From: a virus
Virus record (IMG/VR): IMGVR_UViG_3300036846_001176
Coordinates: 1-64,000 of that record
DNA: 64,000 nucleotides
Direction: 5' to 3' (one strand)
Under the pieces are notes generated by a model. The model did not search any database and was not told the DNA's origin. It was given only the letters and a program-made list of their open reading frames with translations. The translations under genes were made by a program, and so were the position numbers. Shown piece after piece: positions 7,375 through 15,138 of this stretch. Positions within the stretch are counted from its first letter, which is position 1. Every line of letters begins with the position of its first letter.

Positions 7375-7599
7375 TCACCATTGCCAGTTCGACGGCAGCA
7401 GCGCGTAAAGGGCGTCGCAGTGCTCCTCGAGCCGAGTGGCAAACGTTGTCTTGCCCTCTGCACGGAGGATCATTGCGCGGTGTTTGGTCACCGCGTAATC
7501 GCGCAGCGTGGTGGCGTGCCGGGCGAATTCTGCGAGGTCCTCGGGCATCATGCCGTCGAGGTTGGTATTGTCCAGATTGTAGGCGAATTCCTTTGGCAT
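7375..7599 (-). CDS. hypothetical protein, 74 aa
   Basis: Not recognised. Helical with EFARHATTLRDYAVTKHRAM and a Trp-rich end (LLPSNWQW). Preceded by leader E; AAGGAAAC in the leader is the likely Shine-Dalgarno. Confidence 0.65.
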   Translation of the reverse strand: MPKEFAYNLDNTNLDGMMPEDLAEFARHATTLRDYAVTKHRAMILRAEGKTTFATRLEEHCDALYALLPSNWQW

Positions 7600-7610
7600 A
7601 TATGGTGTTT

Positions 7611-7659
7611 CCTTGCGCCGGTATAAGCCGGCTCTCTGCCGCCCATCATGGGCGATAGG
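7611..7659 (-). ncRNA. three-way-junction leader E
   Basis: Hairpin A GCCCAT/ATGGGC, conserved GGCAGAGAG, hairpin B CCGGC/GCCGG with loop TTATAC; the closing stem is reduced to CCT/AGG. Precedes 7375-7599. Confidence 0.6.
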
Positions 7660-7685
7660 GCCCCGCCTTTCACGGGGCCGCGTGG

Positions 7686-8045
7686 TCAGTCATAGGCGAA
7701 CACGACGCCAAACGTGGTGAACGACGCGTAGGCGCAGGCCTGCACCTGAGAGCCGTCGTCGCGCCGCACGAACGCCCCGCAGTGATACGGGTTGTACGTC
7801 ACGGCGCGCCTGGTAAGGCCGTCGGGGATGACATCGACGATCTCGCCGATCGCCCAGGCATGCACCTCGCGCACCCCGTTGCGGACAACGCGGTCGCGGC
7901 CTGACTGAGACACGTGGAAGTGGACGCCGGCGAGCAGGACCAGGCGGCGATGGTCGATGACCAGGCCGTAGCTCCTGCCCGTCCGGCTGGGGATGGCGAT
8001 CGACCAGTCGCCGCGGTTCTTGTTGCGATAAATAGCAACCGCCAT
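7686..8045 (-). CDS. hypothetical protein, 119 aa
   Basis: Not recognised. Mostly beta-strand-like (SYGLVIDHRRLVLLAGVHFH and HAWAIGEIVDVIP), ending in aromatic residues. The start at 8045 follows CAGGG. It is one of few genes in this stretch without a three-way-junction leader and probably shares the message with 8054-8278. Confidence 0.65.
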   Translation of the reverse strand: MAVAIYRNKNRGDWSIAIPSRTGRSYGLVIDHRRLVLLAGVHFHVSQSGRDRVVRNGVREVHAWAIGEIVDVIPDGLTRRAVTYNPYHCGAFVRRDDGSQVQACAYASFTTFGVVFAYD

Positions 8046-8053
8046 CGCCCTGG

Positions 8054-8278
8054 TCAGGGGGCAGGCGGCTTGCGTGGGTTGGGGCGCTCAATGGTTCGGT
8101 CGCGCGGCCTGTGGTTCAAGTCCGCAGTTTCCTCGCCGCGTTTAAAGCGACGGATTTTGGCGTCGATCTCGGCGCGGTTGGCGCGAATGAAGGCCTGCTT
8201 GCTTTGCCGGTGTTGTTTCCACCAGCGATACAGGCCCTCCTCATTGTCGATCCATTGGGCTCGGTCCGTGTCGTTCAC
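8054..8278 (-). CDS. hypothetical basic protein, 74 aa
   Basis: Not recognised. Very basic, with WWKQHRQSKQAFIRANRAEI in the N-terminal half and a disordered Arg/Pro-rich tail. A nucleic-acid-binding role would fit but is inference. Preceded by leader F. Confidence 0.65.
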   Translation of the reverse strand: MNDTDRAQWIDNEEGLYRWWKQHRQSKQAFIRANRAEIDAKIRRFKRGEETADLNHRPRDRTIERPNPRKPPAP

Positions 8279-8284
8279 GGATGC

Positions 8285-8340
8285 CTCCTAGCGCCGGCAA
8301 TCAGGCCGGCTCTCTGCCGCCCTTTAATGGGCGGTAGGAG
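8285..8340 (-). ncRNA. three-way-junction leader F
   Basis: Closing stem CTCCTA/TAGGAG (8335-8340 with 8285-8290), hairpin A CCGCCC/GGGCGG, GGCAGAGAG, hairpin B CCGGC/GCCGG with loop CTGATT. The closing stem differs in sequence from other copies yet still pairs. Confidence 0.75.
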
Positions 8341-8341
8341 A

Positions 8342-8563
8342 TCAGAGTTTGCCGCGCGGACGGCGGCGTGAGGTGCCATGCTCGATCAGGCGCCGGTAGC
8401 TCCGGTCGGTGATCCGCAGGCTCTTGCCGATCAGGATGCCCTCCAGGTGGCCATAGTGCACCAGGCGGCGAACAGTCGACATCGACACATCGAGGCCAGC
8501 GGCAACCTCGGGTATCCGGTGCAGGTCTTGGCTGACAGCTGGTCGTGTTTTGATGGTTCCCAT
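8342..8563 (-). CDS. helix-turn-helix (excisionase/MerR-like) protein
   Basis: IPEVAAGLDVSMSTVRRLVH followed by GILIGKSLRITDRSYRRLIE is the winged-helix DNA-binding pattern of excisionase/MerR-type HTH_17 domains (helix-turn-helix at about residues 20-40, wing at about 45-60). Probably a DNA-binding regulator or recombination directionality factor; no integrase is in the window. The start at 8563 is the first ATG that removes an upstream overlap; a longer form from 8689 is possible. Confidence 0.7.
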   Translation of the reverse strand: MGTIKTRPAVSQDLHRIPEVAAGLDVSMSTVRRLVHYGHLEGILIGKSLRITDRSYRRLIEHGTSRRRPRGKL

Positions 8564-8654
8564 GGCCTGGGGTGATGACGTGAGGCCATCCGGCCATGCA
8601 AGTGAAATCTGCTGCAAAAATTCCGCCTGTTTTGTCGTAGCAACGACGCGCCCC

Positions 8655-8978
8655 TCAGGACGCGTCGTCGTCGGTGTTGATGGGATCAAAGGGTGGCGGC
8701 ACCAGAATGTAGCGGGGCCGCAGCAGCGGGTGGATTTCGTATTCGGTCACGAGCGACCTGGATGTGAAATCCGGACGCCCAAGAATGGTCTGGACGCTGC
8801 CGTTTCGGAAGAACCCGCAGTGGTAGAACGTGCGATACTCGTCCGGGATGTCATCGGCGTACTCCGCCTTTGGCATGGGCCGAGGCTTCGGTTCCTCCAC
8901 CTGGCGTTCATCGCGAGCGTTGGCGACCCGTTCCAGGGTCTGGCGCAGCTTCCTCGGATACCGCTTCGGTTTGGCCAT
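8655..8978 (-). CDS. hypothetical protein, 107 aa
   Basis: Not recognised. Basic N-terminus (MAKPKRYPRKLRQTLERVAN), then YRTFYHCGFFRNGSVQTILG. Ends in an Asp run. Preceded by leader G. Confidence 0.65.
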   Translation of the reverse strand: MAKPKRYPRKLRQTLERVANARDERQVEEPKPRPMPKAEYADDIPDEYRTFYHCGFFRNGSVQTILGRPDFTSRSLVTEYEIHPLLRPRYILVPPPFDPINTDDDAS

Positions 8979-8982
8979 AGGG

Positions 8983-9039
8983 CCTCCCTTGCGCCGGTGA
9001 CAGCCGGCTCTCTGCCGCCCTGGCAGGGCGGTAGGGAGG
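8983..9039 (-). ncRNA. three-way-junction leader G
   Basis: Closing stem CCTCCCT/AGGGAGG, 7 bp; hairpin A CCGCCCT/AGGGCGG; GGCAGAGAG; hairpin B CCGGC/CCGG with loop TGTCA. One of the clearest copies. Confidence 0.8.
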
Positions 9040-9077
9040 GTCGCCCCACGGACGCTGTCCGCGGGGTCCCCAAGGGA

Positions 9078-9899
9078 TCACAGTCGCTCTGCGATCTCCT
9101 TGATGATGGTGGCGTTGTACCGCCGGACCTCCTGCTCGATCGTGCCGAGGTCAGGGAACATCTGTCGCAACTGACCGATCTGCTGATCGATATGCGCGAC
9201 GAGCTCCGTCTCGCCTTTGGCGGCGAAGCTCTCCCTGACCGTGGTGTGTTCGACCAGGGCCTTGGCGGCAAACGGGCGTAAGATAGCGCGGGGATGCCCC
9301 ATCGGGTCCCGCTCCAGTCCGCTGATCGCCTCGCGGCGGATCGATGTGCAGATGTCCTGGTAGGCAGCATAGAGCCGCCCGCCGGGCTGGATCACATCCT
9401 CATCGGGGATCAGTTTCCAACCGTCCTTTTCACGGTCCTTGACCACCCGTTCCTTGGAGACCCGCTCGATGTCAGCGAGCGTGTCGACCGAGGCCCATTG
9501 GAACACCTCGAGGTATTCCGGCGGGGATCGGTCCAAAAGCATATTTCCTAACGCATGCGCAACTTCTGCGCGGCCGACCATCTCCCCCGGCTTGCCGCCT
9601 CCGAAGGCGATCAAGGCACGTTGGTTGTAGGCGAGCCGCTCGACATCGTGCACGCGTTCGAAATGCCGTTGGTTGGGATCCGTCCGCCAGGCCACGAGGG
9701 GCCCGGCAAGGGCAGCGATCTGGTTATGACCAAGGGGTGCTGAGTGACCGAGCATGCTATGTAAATCTCTAAACATAGCAAGTGCAGGACCAGGGACACC
9801 AAAGCGAGCGCATTCGGCCAGCACTAACTGGAAGAAATCGCTCTGTGTAGCGGACAATGAAAGCGGGTTGCGGAGCATCTGTGCGATGTCCATTGCCAT
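9078..9899 (-). CDS. hypothetical protein, 273 aa
   Basis: Not recognised. Largest unknown of the left arm: a helical N-terminal part (DFFQLVLAECARFG), a middle with YNQRALIAFGGGKPGEM, and a C-terminal helical domain ending in a likely coiled coil (IDQQIGQLRQMFPD, EVRRYNATIIKEIAERL). Start 9899 is set by leader H. Confidence 0.7.
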   Translation of the reverse strand: MAMDIAQMLRNPLSLSATQSDFFQLVLAECARFGVPGPALAMFRDLHSMLGHSAPLGHNQIAALAGPLVAWRTDPNQRHFERVHDVERLAYNQRALIAFGGGKPGEMVGRAEVAHALGNMLLDRSPPEYLEVFQWASVDTLADIERVSKERVVKDREKDGWKLIPDEDVIQPGGRLYAAYQDICTSIRREAISGLERDPMGHPRAILRPFAAKALVEHTTVRESFAAKGETELVAHIDQQIGQLRQMFPDLGTIEQEVRRYNATIIKEIAERL

Positions 9900-9903
9900 C
9901 GTG

Positions 9904-9963
9904 TGTCTTTCTGCCCGAGACAGCGGGCTCTCTGCCGACCACCACAATGATGGCCGAAAGACA
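9904..9963 (-). ncRNA. three-way-junction leader H
   Basis: Closing stem TGTCTTTC/GAAAGACA, 8 bp; hairpin A pairs CCATCAT with GTGGTGG (G-U pairs); GGCAGAGAG; hairpin B CCCGC/GCGGG-type with loop TGTCT. Precedes 9078-9899. Confidence 0.8.
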
Positions 9964-9987
9964 CGGATTACTTGATTGAATGGAGTG

Positions 9988-10103
9988 CAGGACCCGGAGT
10001 GGTACTCCTGGGTCCTGCGTCGCCGGGCCTGCCGCGCCATGCCTTGTTCGGCCGAGCCCTGTCCAGGCTCGCCATGCCCTGACAAATGCAGTCTAGAGGC
10101 ATG
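9988..10103 (-). repeat. GGC-pentamer element R2
   Basis: Inverted relative to R1: hairpin CAGGACCC/GGGTCCTG (9988-10017), then (GCCNN)n to about 10081, then a weak ATGC/GCAT palindrome. The hairpin also lies behind gene 10126-10680 and could stop its transcription. The hairpin loop is not the conserved one. Confidence 0.5.
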
Positions 10104-10125
10104 GGCCGTAAAAGCAAGGCCGGCA

Positions 10126-10680
10126 TCAGTCCGGCTCCATAAAGCACCATGCGGGTTGGTCGTCGGGAGCTACGTTCGTGAGCAGGACGCAGCCGCCGAC
10201 ACCGATGGTGCCGTCGTCATCCGCCACGATCCACCTGAATAGAAGCTCGTTAAGTTTCTCCTGAAATTCTTTGTCTTCACGGATCAGTCTGTTAACGATC
10301 TCCATAACTTCAGTCGTGGTCTTGGCTTTGACGTTCAGCCTCAACCTGAGCGGACCGCCCATGTTGAGCTCCATCACGATCTGATAGAGGTGCGGCGCCA
10401 AGTCTTCCGGCGTCATCACCTTCTGCTCGCTCATGCGTTTCCAGTCGACCAGCGTGATGGCCTGGTCGTAGAGCAGTTCGAAGCTCAGATCGTCGTCGCC
10501 CTCGGCAGCCGGCTTGATGATCACCTCGCCGGTGTTCAGACCGACCAGCGTGACCGCCGCCTGCATCGCCGCATTGAGGACCATCGCCGAGTTGTCCTTG
10601 TCGATCCCCATCCGCATCAGGATGTGGTGCTCGACAGGCATCGGCTTGCCCTGGCCATGGCGGTACACCGACATGATCAT
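10126..10680 (-). CDS. hypothetical protein, 184 aa
   Basis: Not recognised. Alpha/beta protein with NSAMVLNAAMQAAVTLVG and FELLYDQAITLVDWKRM; the C-terminal third is helical (TTTEVMEIVNRLIREDKEF). The start overlaps the stop of 10677-11180 as ATGA, so both are translated from one message. Confidence 0.7.
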   Translation of the reverse strand: MIMSVYRHGQGKPMPVEHHILMRMGIDKDNSAMVLNAAMQAAVTLVGLNTGEVIIKPAAEGDDDLSFELLYDQAITLVDWKRMSEQKVMTPEDLAPHLYQIVMELNMGGPLRLRLNVKAKTTTEVMEIVNRLIREDKEFQEKLNELLFRWIVADDDGTIGVGGCVLLTNVAPDDQPAWCFMEPD

Positions 10681-11180
10681 GGGCGGCCTCGCCGCGGCTG
10701 GGCGTTGCGGTCGAAGAGTTCCAGACGCGGGAAGACGTTGACGACGTCCACGTCCTTGACCGACATCGGGTTCTGCATCTGCAGGCTTTCAACGAAAGCG
10801 CGCAGATCGTTGGGATCGACGATGCAGTCGAACCCCCATTTGGGCCAGCTGAGCGATCCCAGCATGACCTCAGTAATGACGTGTTTGGCCTCCATCTCGG
10901 AGGATGCCCGGCACTTAACCTGCGCCGGGAGTTCGAACACCAGGCTCACTCGTGCCTGGTAATCGATGATCGGCAGCTCGCGCTGCCGGTTGGGGGGTGG
11001 GTCGGCGTAGCGGACCTTGGCGGGCCCATCGGTGAGCTCGACCAGGACCTCGCGACCCTGGGCCAGCTCGCGCATGACGCGGCCGGCGTGTTTGGGTTCT
11101 CGCAGTTGACCCAGCATGGTGTGGGTCCTGACTTGAACGACGTCGCCAGAGTGTCTCTGGACGACCAGGAATAGGGCCAT
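10677..11180 (-). CDS. hypothetical protein, 167 aa
   Basis: Not recognised. Beta-rich N-terminus (MALFLVVQRHSGDVVQVRTH), then ELPIIDYQARVSLVFELPAQ. First gene downstream of promoter P3, with a short hairpin leader (11196-11224). Probably one of the first early genes transcribed leftward. Confidence 0.7.
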   Translation of the reverse strand: MALFLVVQRHSGDVVQVRTHTMLGQLREPKHAGRVMRELAQGREVLVELTDGPAKVRYADPPPNRQRELPIIDYQARVSLVFELPAQVKCRASSEMEAKHVITEVMLGSLSWPKWGFDCIVDPNDLRAFVESLQMQNPMSVKDVDVVNVFPRLELFDRNAQPRRGRP

Positions 11181-11195
11181 TGGTTGGTTCCTTCT

Positions 11196-11224
11196 TCTGC
11201 CCGGGACGGCGGGATGCCGCCCGG
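11196..11224 (-). promoter_or_regulatory. variant structured leader
   Basis: Hairpin CCGGG...CCCGG with an inner CGGC/GCCG, then GCAGAAGAAGGA carrying the Shine-Dalgarno. Same short form as 6716-6762. Confidence 0.4.
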
Positions 11225-11301
11225 AGACCGCAAAAGGGGTTTCAGGAACCTGTGAAGAGTTTCCCCTGTGGGTAACTCTGTGGATGGTGGGGATGACTGA
11301 G

Positions 11302-11332
11302 CTTATATGGCGATTTTCGCCATACGCATCAA
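11302..11332 (-). promoter_or_regulatory. leftward promoter P3
   Basis: Minus strand TTGATG, 19-bp spacer ending AAAATCGCCA, TATAAG. Best-matching member of the family. It drives 10677-11180 and probably more of the left arm. The rest of 11181-11677 holds hairpins and the start of the rightward leader region; no other gene is seen. Confidence 0.7.
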
Positions 11333-11414
11333 GGCGATAGCCTAGTGCGGTGGGTTGGAATTTCGGATTGCCCGACGACAGAATTGGCGCTAGGGTCGGC
11401 GCCTTCCAAAAGGA

Positions 11415-11445
11415 GAAGGCCGGGAAGTAGGACCCCCCGGCCTTC
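11415..11445. terminator. 10-bp hairpin, possible terminator
   Basis: Perfect stem GAAGGCCGGG/CCCGGCCTTC with an 11-nt loop, in the gap between divergent transcription units. No strong T-run follows on either strand. A second inverted repeat, CGGTGTGA/TCACACCG, spans 11460-11491 and could be an operator for the rightward genes. Confidence 0.4.
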
Positions 11446-11677
11446 GGTTTGGGAAGTTACGGTGTGAGGTTTCTGAGGCCATATCACACCGCGGAAGCGT
11501 CAGGGCTTGGTTGGTTGAGCAGTCCCTGTTGACGGCCGAGGATGTCGCGGCGTCGCCAGTTATATAAGCGTCGCAGAAACAACCGGCAAGCGCTTTCACG
11601 GTTCGGTCTACCTCCACACCGGGAAATTTTGTGTGACGGACTTCGATCCGTCATCTCGCGGTCGGGAGGAATATATT

Positions 11678-11794
11678 GTGAACACGCCGGTAACATCGAT
11701 TTCCTGCCAACCCGTTTCAAAGCTACGCGCAAAACTTGCCTACGGCGATGTGCTGCACAACCGGGAGTGCCGGTGGGGAGGGCCGCATGGATGA
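11678..11794 (+). CDS. possible leader peptide, 38 aa
   Basis: GTG start preceded by GGGAGGAA at good spacing. The 38-codon frame ends in TGA that overlaps the ATG of the Prim-Pol gene (ATGA). The peptide is basic (KLRAKLAYGDVLHNRECRW). It is either a real small protein or a translational coupler for the primase. The AT-rich atatatt before the start and a GACGGA/TCCGTC hairpin just upstream suggest regulation. Confidence 0.5.
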   Translation: MNTPVTSISCQPVSKLRAKLAYGDVLHNRECRWGGPHG

Positions 11795-12585
11795 GCGGGC
11801 GCCACGACGACGTCATGCGGATGGCGCAGGCGCTGGCCCGCAACGCCGGCTATGCCGTGTTCCCGGTGGGCGAGGACAAAAAGCCGTTCCCCCGCAGCCG
11901 GGGGTTCAAGGACGCCTCCAAGGATCCCGATGAGATCGCCGGGCTCTGGCGGCGCTGGCCGGGACCGCTGATCGGCATCGCCACCGGAGGGATCTCCAAC
12001 CGCATCGTGCTTGACCTCGACGCCAAGCACGACACCGCCCGCGCCTTCTGGCACACCTACCGCAAGCGCCTGCCCACCACCTTCTGCCAACGCACCAGGG
12101 GTGGCGGCTTTCACTTCTACTTCCGAGCCACCGCCCAGGTGCGCTGCTCCACCGGCCGCAACGATGCGGGCTTTCTCGGGGTCGATGTGCGGGGCGATGG
12201 CGGCTACGTCGTCAGCTGGCTCGCCGCCGGCTTTCCGGTTCTCTGCGAAGAACGCCCCACCGCATGGCCCGACTGGCTCACCGAGTTGGTGCAGCCGCGG
12301 CCGCCACCACCCCGGCGTGCCGAACCCTGGACCCCGCCCGAGCAGGCCTCCGCCGGCTTCGTGCGCGCCACCATCATCGGGTTGGTGCGATCCCTGGCCG
12401 AAACCAAGGAGGGCAACCGCAATGCCCACACCAACTGGAGCGCCTACCACCTGCGGGACCACATCCGCGCCGGTCACCTGACCCGCCGTGAGGCGGAGGC
12501 CGCCATCACCGAGGCCGCCCGCGCCACCGGGCTGCAAGACCGCGAGATCGCGCTCACCATCAACTCCGCCCTGAAGGGGGTGTGA
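11791..12585 (+). CDS. bifunctional primase-polymerase (Prim-Pol) domain protein
   Basis: Matches the N-terminal Prim-Pol family of phage and plasmid replication proteins: AGYAVFPVGEDKKPF near the start, the metal-binding IVLDLDAKH (DxD, about residues 70-78), and RTRGGGFHFYF with the catalytic His. After about residue 185 there is a Pro-rich linker and a helical C-terminal domain that may contact the helicase. The preferred start at 11791 has GGGGAGGG upstream; the frame stays open further 5'. The helicase gene begins 2 nt after its stop, so primase and helicase form one unit. Confidence 0.85.
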   Translation: MSGRHDDVMRMAQALARNAGYAVFPVGEDKKPFPRSRGFKDASKDPDEIAGLWRRWPGPLIGIATGGISNRIVLDLDAKHDTARAFWHTYRKRLPTTFCQRTRGGGFHFYFRATAQVRCSTGRNDAGFLGVDVRGDGGYVVSWLAAGFPVLCEERPTAWPDWLTELVQPRPPPPRRAEPWTPPEQASAGFVRATIIGLVRSLAETKEGNRNAHTNWSAYHLRDHIRAGHLTRREAEAAITEAARATGLQDREIALTINSALKGV

Positions 12586-12586
12586 G

Positions 12587-13966
12587 ATGAGCGGCAATGG
12601 CGATGGCCATGGCAATGACCCGTACGACGATTTCGACGTGCCACCACCGTCGGAGGACTACCAGGAGGCCCATGGCTGGCGCGACGGCAAGCCGTCGCCG
12701 GAGACCGAGCGCGCCAAGGCCAAGCCCAACGGCAAGTACCATGGCCCTGAACCAGAGGGGGCGGACAAGGACGAGGTCCAACTCGACCAGATCTTCGAAT
12801 GGTCGGAAGACGCCTGGGACATCGCGGCCATTCCGCGCCGGCCATGGGTCGCACCGCCCTACCTCATGCGCCGCCAGATCACCCTGCTGCACGGGCCCGG
12901 CGGCGCCAGCAAGTCGCTGATCACCGTCTACTGGGCGATCGCGCTGGTGCTCGGCCGGCCATTCGGCCGGCTCGACCCGATCGGGCCGAAGCGGGTGCTG
13001 CTCGCCAACTTCGAGGATGACGAGGACGAACAGAAGCGCCGGATCAGCGCCGCCCTCGACTACTTCGGCGCCACCCCGGCCGATCTCGCCGGCAAGCTGC
13101 GCCGGGTCTATCTCGGCAAGAAGAGCGACGCGACCATGTTCACCCTGAGCCTGCTCGGCCAGGTGACCACCACCACGCCATGGGAGGCTTTCCTATGGCA
13201 TTGCAAGACCTTCCGCCCTGACGTTGTCAGCCTCGATCCGTTCATAGCGGTCAATGCCGCGGGCGAGAGCAACAATGAGGCGATGCGGCGGGTGATGACG
13301 ATCTTCCGCACCAGCATGCTGATGCCGTTCGAGTGCGCCTTTCTGCTCGCCCATCACGATGTCAAAGGCTCGGATGACGACACCGCCTCCGAGACCGCCA
13401 GCGCGCGCGGCGCCGGCGATATCACCAATGCCGTCCGCTTCGAGCTTGCGGTGCGCCGGATGACGTCTTCCCAGGCCGAGAGCTTCGGTATCGAGCCCGA
13501 CAAGCGCACGCCGTTCTTTCGGTTGGGCTCGGAGGACAGCAAGCGCAACTACGCCGCACCCGCTGCGGCCGAATGGTTCGAGCGCGACGAGCGCGACATC
13601 AACGAGGAGATGGTGGTGATCTGCCGGCCATGGGAGCCGCCCGATGGCCGGCTTGACCCGGATCAGGCTGCGGCGATCGAGGCCGACATCGCCAAGGGGT
13701 GGTCGAACGGCAAGGAGACCATGCCCTGGTCGCCGCTGCTAGGCGACAACACCCGATCGGTGGCAGCGTTGCTCGAGCGCCATGGGCTCATCACCCGGGC
13801 GACCCAACGGCAGGCACTGCGACAGCTCATGCGAAAGCACGGCGTGACCAAGGCGCCCTTCAGACGACCCGGCCATGGCACCAACGAGCGCAACGGCCTG
13901 CGCACGGCCAATGGCGATCCGCACAACTTTGAGTGGAAAGACCAGGATATGGAGGCTGGCGGATGA
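12587..13966 (+). CDS. RepA/AAA_25-type replicative helicase
   Basis: Walker A HGPGGASKS at about residues 101-109; LLANFEDDEDEQKRR; Walker B DVVSLDPFIAVN with the acidic residue; then LLAHHDVKG and ASARGAGDITNAVRFE as sensor/arginine-finger regions of RecA-like hexameric helicases. The C-terminal 90 residues look like a winged helix (LRQLMRKHGVTKAPFRR). With the Prim-Pol immediately upstream this is the replisome core of the phage. The iteron-like region follows its stop codon. Confidence 0.85.
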   Translation: MSGNGDGHGNDPYDDFDVPPPSEDYQEAHGWRDGKPSPETERAKAKPNGKYHGPEPEGADKDEVQLDQIFEWSEDAWDIAAIPRRPWVAPPYLMRRQITLLHGPGGASKSLITVYWAIALVLGRPFGRLDPIGPKRVLLANFEDDEDEQKRRISAALDYFGATPADLAGKLRRVYLGKKSDATMFTLSLLGQVTTTTPWEAFLWHCKTFRPDVVSLDPFIAVNAAGESNNEAMRRVMTIFRTSMLMPFECAFLLAHHDVKGSDDDTASETASARGAGDITNAVRFELAVRRMTSSQAESFGIEPDKRTPFFRLGSEDSKRNYAAPAAAEWFERDERDINEEMVVICRPWEPPDGRLDPDQAAAIEADIAKGWSNGKETMPWSPLLGDNTRSVAALLERHGLITRATQRQALRQLMRKHGVTKAPFRRPGHGTNERNGLRTANGDPHNFEWKDQDMEAGG

Positions 13967-14154
13967 CGGCGACCAACCTTGTCAGAGTTGGTCGAAAGTT
14001 GGTCGCAAGTTGGTCGGCGACCAACTTCTTCCAGGGCCCCCGTACGGACCAAGTTGGTCGACCTGGTTGGTCGGCCAAACTTGGTCGCCCATCCGGGGGC
14101 CCTGGTCGCAAACTTGGTCGGATTTGGGGTCGCGCTGACAACCACCGGGGGTAG
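13963..14154 (+). CDS. doubtful ORF within the iteron region, 63 aa
   Basis: ATG overlaps the helicase stop as ATGA, the junction type used by most genes here, but nearly all of the frame is the 11-bp TTGGTCG repeat read through, giving a low-complexity basic peptide (GRKL repeated). Either a small real protein or an accident of the repeats; I favour the latter. Confidence 0.25.
   Translation: MTATNLVRVGRKLVASWSATNFFQGPRTDQVGRPGWSAKLGRPSGGPGRKLGRIWGRADNHRG
13969..14122 (+). repeat. iteron-like repeats, possible replication origin
   Basis: At least eight copies of TTGGTCG or its complement CGACCAA in 155 bp. Three are in direct 11-bp phase (AGAGTTGGTCG, AAAGTTGGTCG, CAAGTTGGTCG) and are followed by an inverted copy. 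A 12-bp perfect inverted repeat, CCAGGGCCCCCG (14031-14042) and CGGGGGCCCTGG (14094-14105), encloses four further copies. Arrays like this next to primase/helicase genes are typical initiator-binding sites; an operator array is the alternative. Confidence 0.6.
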
Positions 14155-14294
14155 CGCAACCAGGAAGAGAAGGGAGATTGGTCGGCCACGCCGCGCTTGA
14201 CGGCAGATGGTCGACAGGGTCCGATGGGCGGGCCGACCCGGAGCCTCAACTCCCCGGGCCAGCCCTGACCAACCCACGCAATGGAGCTGCGCAG

Positions 14295-14834
14295 ATGGCT
14301 GAGCCAAGATCACCTCACCGGACGGCCCATCGCAATACGCCGAGCGCCTGGGGCGACGCCGCCCAAGACCGGGACGCCGGTCACGATGCTTTCCAGGCCG
14401 ACGTCTACCGGTACTGGATCAACAACATAGGCAACGAAGCTGCGGTTCTGACGCGACATATCCGCGACCAAGAATTCACCTTCGTCGTCGATAAGGTCCG
14501 CATCGAATTCCCATTCACCGAGAATGGCCGACTGATCGGGTTCGCTGACGTCGCAGTTCAACTATTATCCGGTCACGTGCCGTGGTGGCTCTACTTTGAA
14601 ATCAAGCCACGGATCGGTTCCGTCGGTGCGCTCATCAGGCAATGCAGGGCGACAGAAGTGCTCGTTAGGCGATCGGGTAACAACGGCGCCGGATGGCGGG
14701 AGAATTTCCAGGTCCTTGCGACCGTCTATCAGGATGATCCGAAGCTAGCGTTGTTGCAGGAACTGTACGGCGAGGTTTGGACCCGACTGCGACCAACGGA
14801 ACCTTTGATGGCCGAACCTGACACCCTAACCTGA
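14295..14834 (+). CDS. putative PD-(D/E)XK nuclease, 179 aa
   Basis: FADVAVQ (Asp, about residue 84) followed after a turn by WWLYFEIKPR (ExK) and VGALIRQCRA (Gln/Arg helix) is the restriction-endonuclease-like fold pattern. The N-terminal 60 residues contain helix-rich QADVYRYWINN. It could be a recombination, repair or host-DNA-attacking nuclease. Start 14295 was chosen because the upstream extension is Pro/Gly-rich and non-conserved in appearance. Confidence 0.6.
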   Translation: MAEPRSPHRTAHRNTPSAWGDAAQDRDAGHDAFQADVYRYWINNIGNEAAVLTRHIRDQEFTFVVDKVRIEFPFTENGRLIGFADVAVQLLSGHVPWWLYFEIKPRIGSVGALIRQCRATEVLVRRSGNNGAGWRENFQVLATVYQDDPKLALLQELYGEVWTRLRPTEPLMAEPDTLT

Positions 14835-14919
14835 CAATCCGACTTGTCAGATCGTCAGGCCAATCCGTCAGGCCACTTCGTCACCCCGATGGCCGACCTC
14901 AACCAGCCAGGAGGCTCAC

Positions 14920-15138
14920 GTGAAACGCATCGACGTTCCCATCAGCGCCCTCTACATCCGGGTGCCACGCTCCCTGCATCGCCAACTCAAGCAGGCCGCC
15001 AAGGCCGCCAACCAGTCGCTGAACACCTACCTCGTCGATATCATCAACGAGGAACTTGATGGCCGACTGACCCAGAGAGGCCGAGCCAATGCCCGATCCC
15101 GCTTGGTGGCACCAGAAAACCAGCCGGTGGACCGATGA
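14920..15138 (+). CDS. ribbon-helix-helix DNA-binding protein
   Basis: ALYIRVPRSLHRQLKQAAKA followed by NQSLNTYLVDIINEEL is the Arc/HicB/CopG pattern: a short strand, then two helices, dimerising to bind DNA. GTG start with AGGAGG. The C-terminal tail of about 25 residues overlaps the next gene by 50 nt. Probably a local repressor. Confidence 0.75.
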   Translation: MKRIDVPISALYIRVPRSLHRQLKQAAKAANQSLNTYLVDIINEELDGRLTQRGRANARSRLVAPENQPVDR

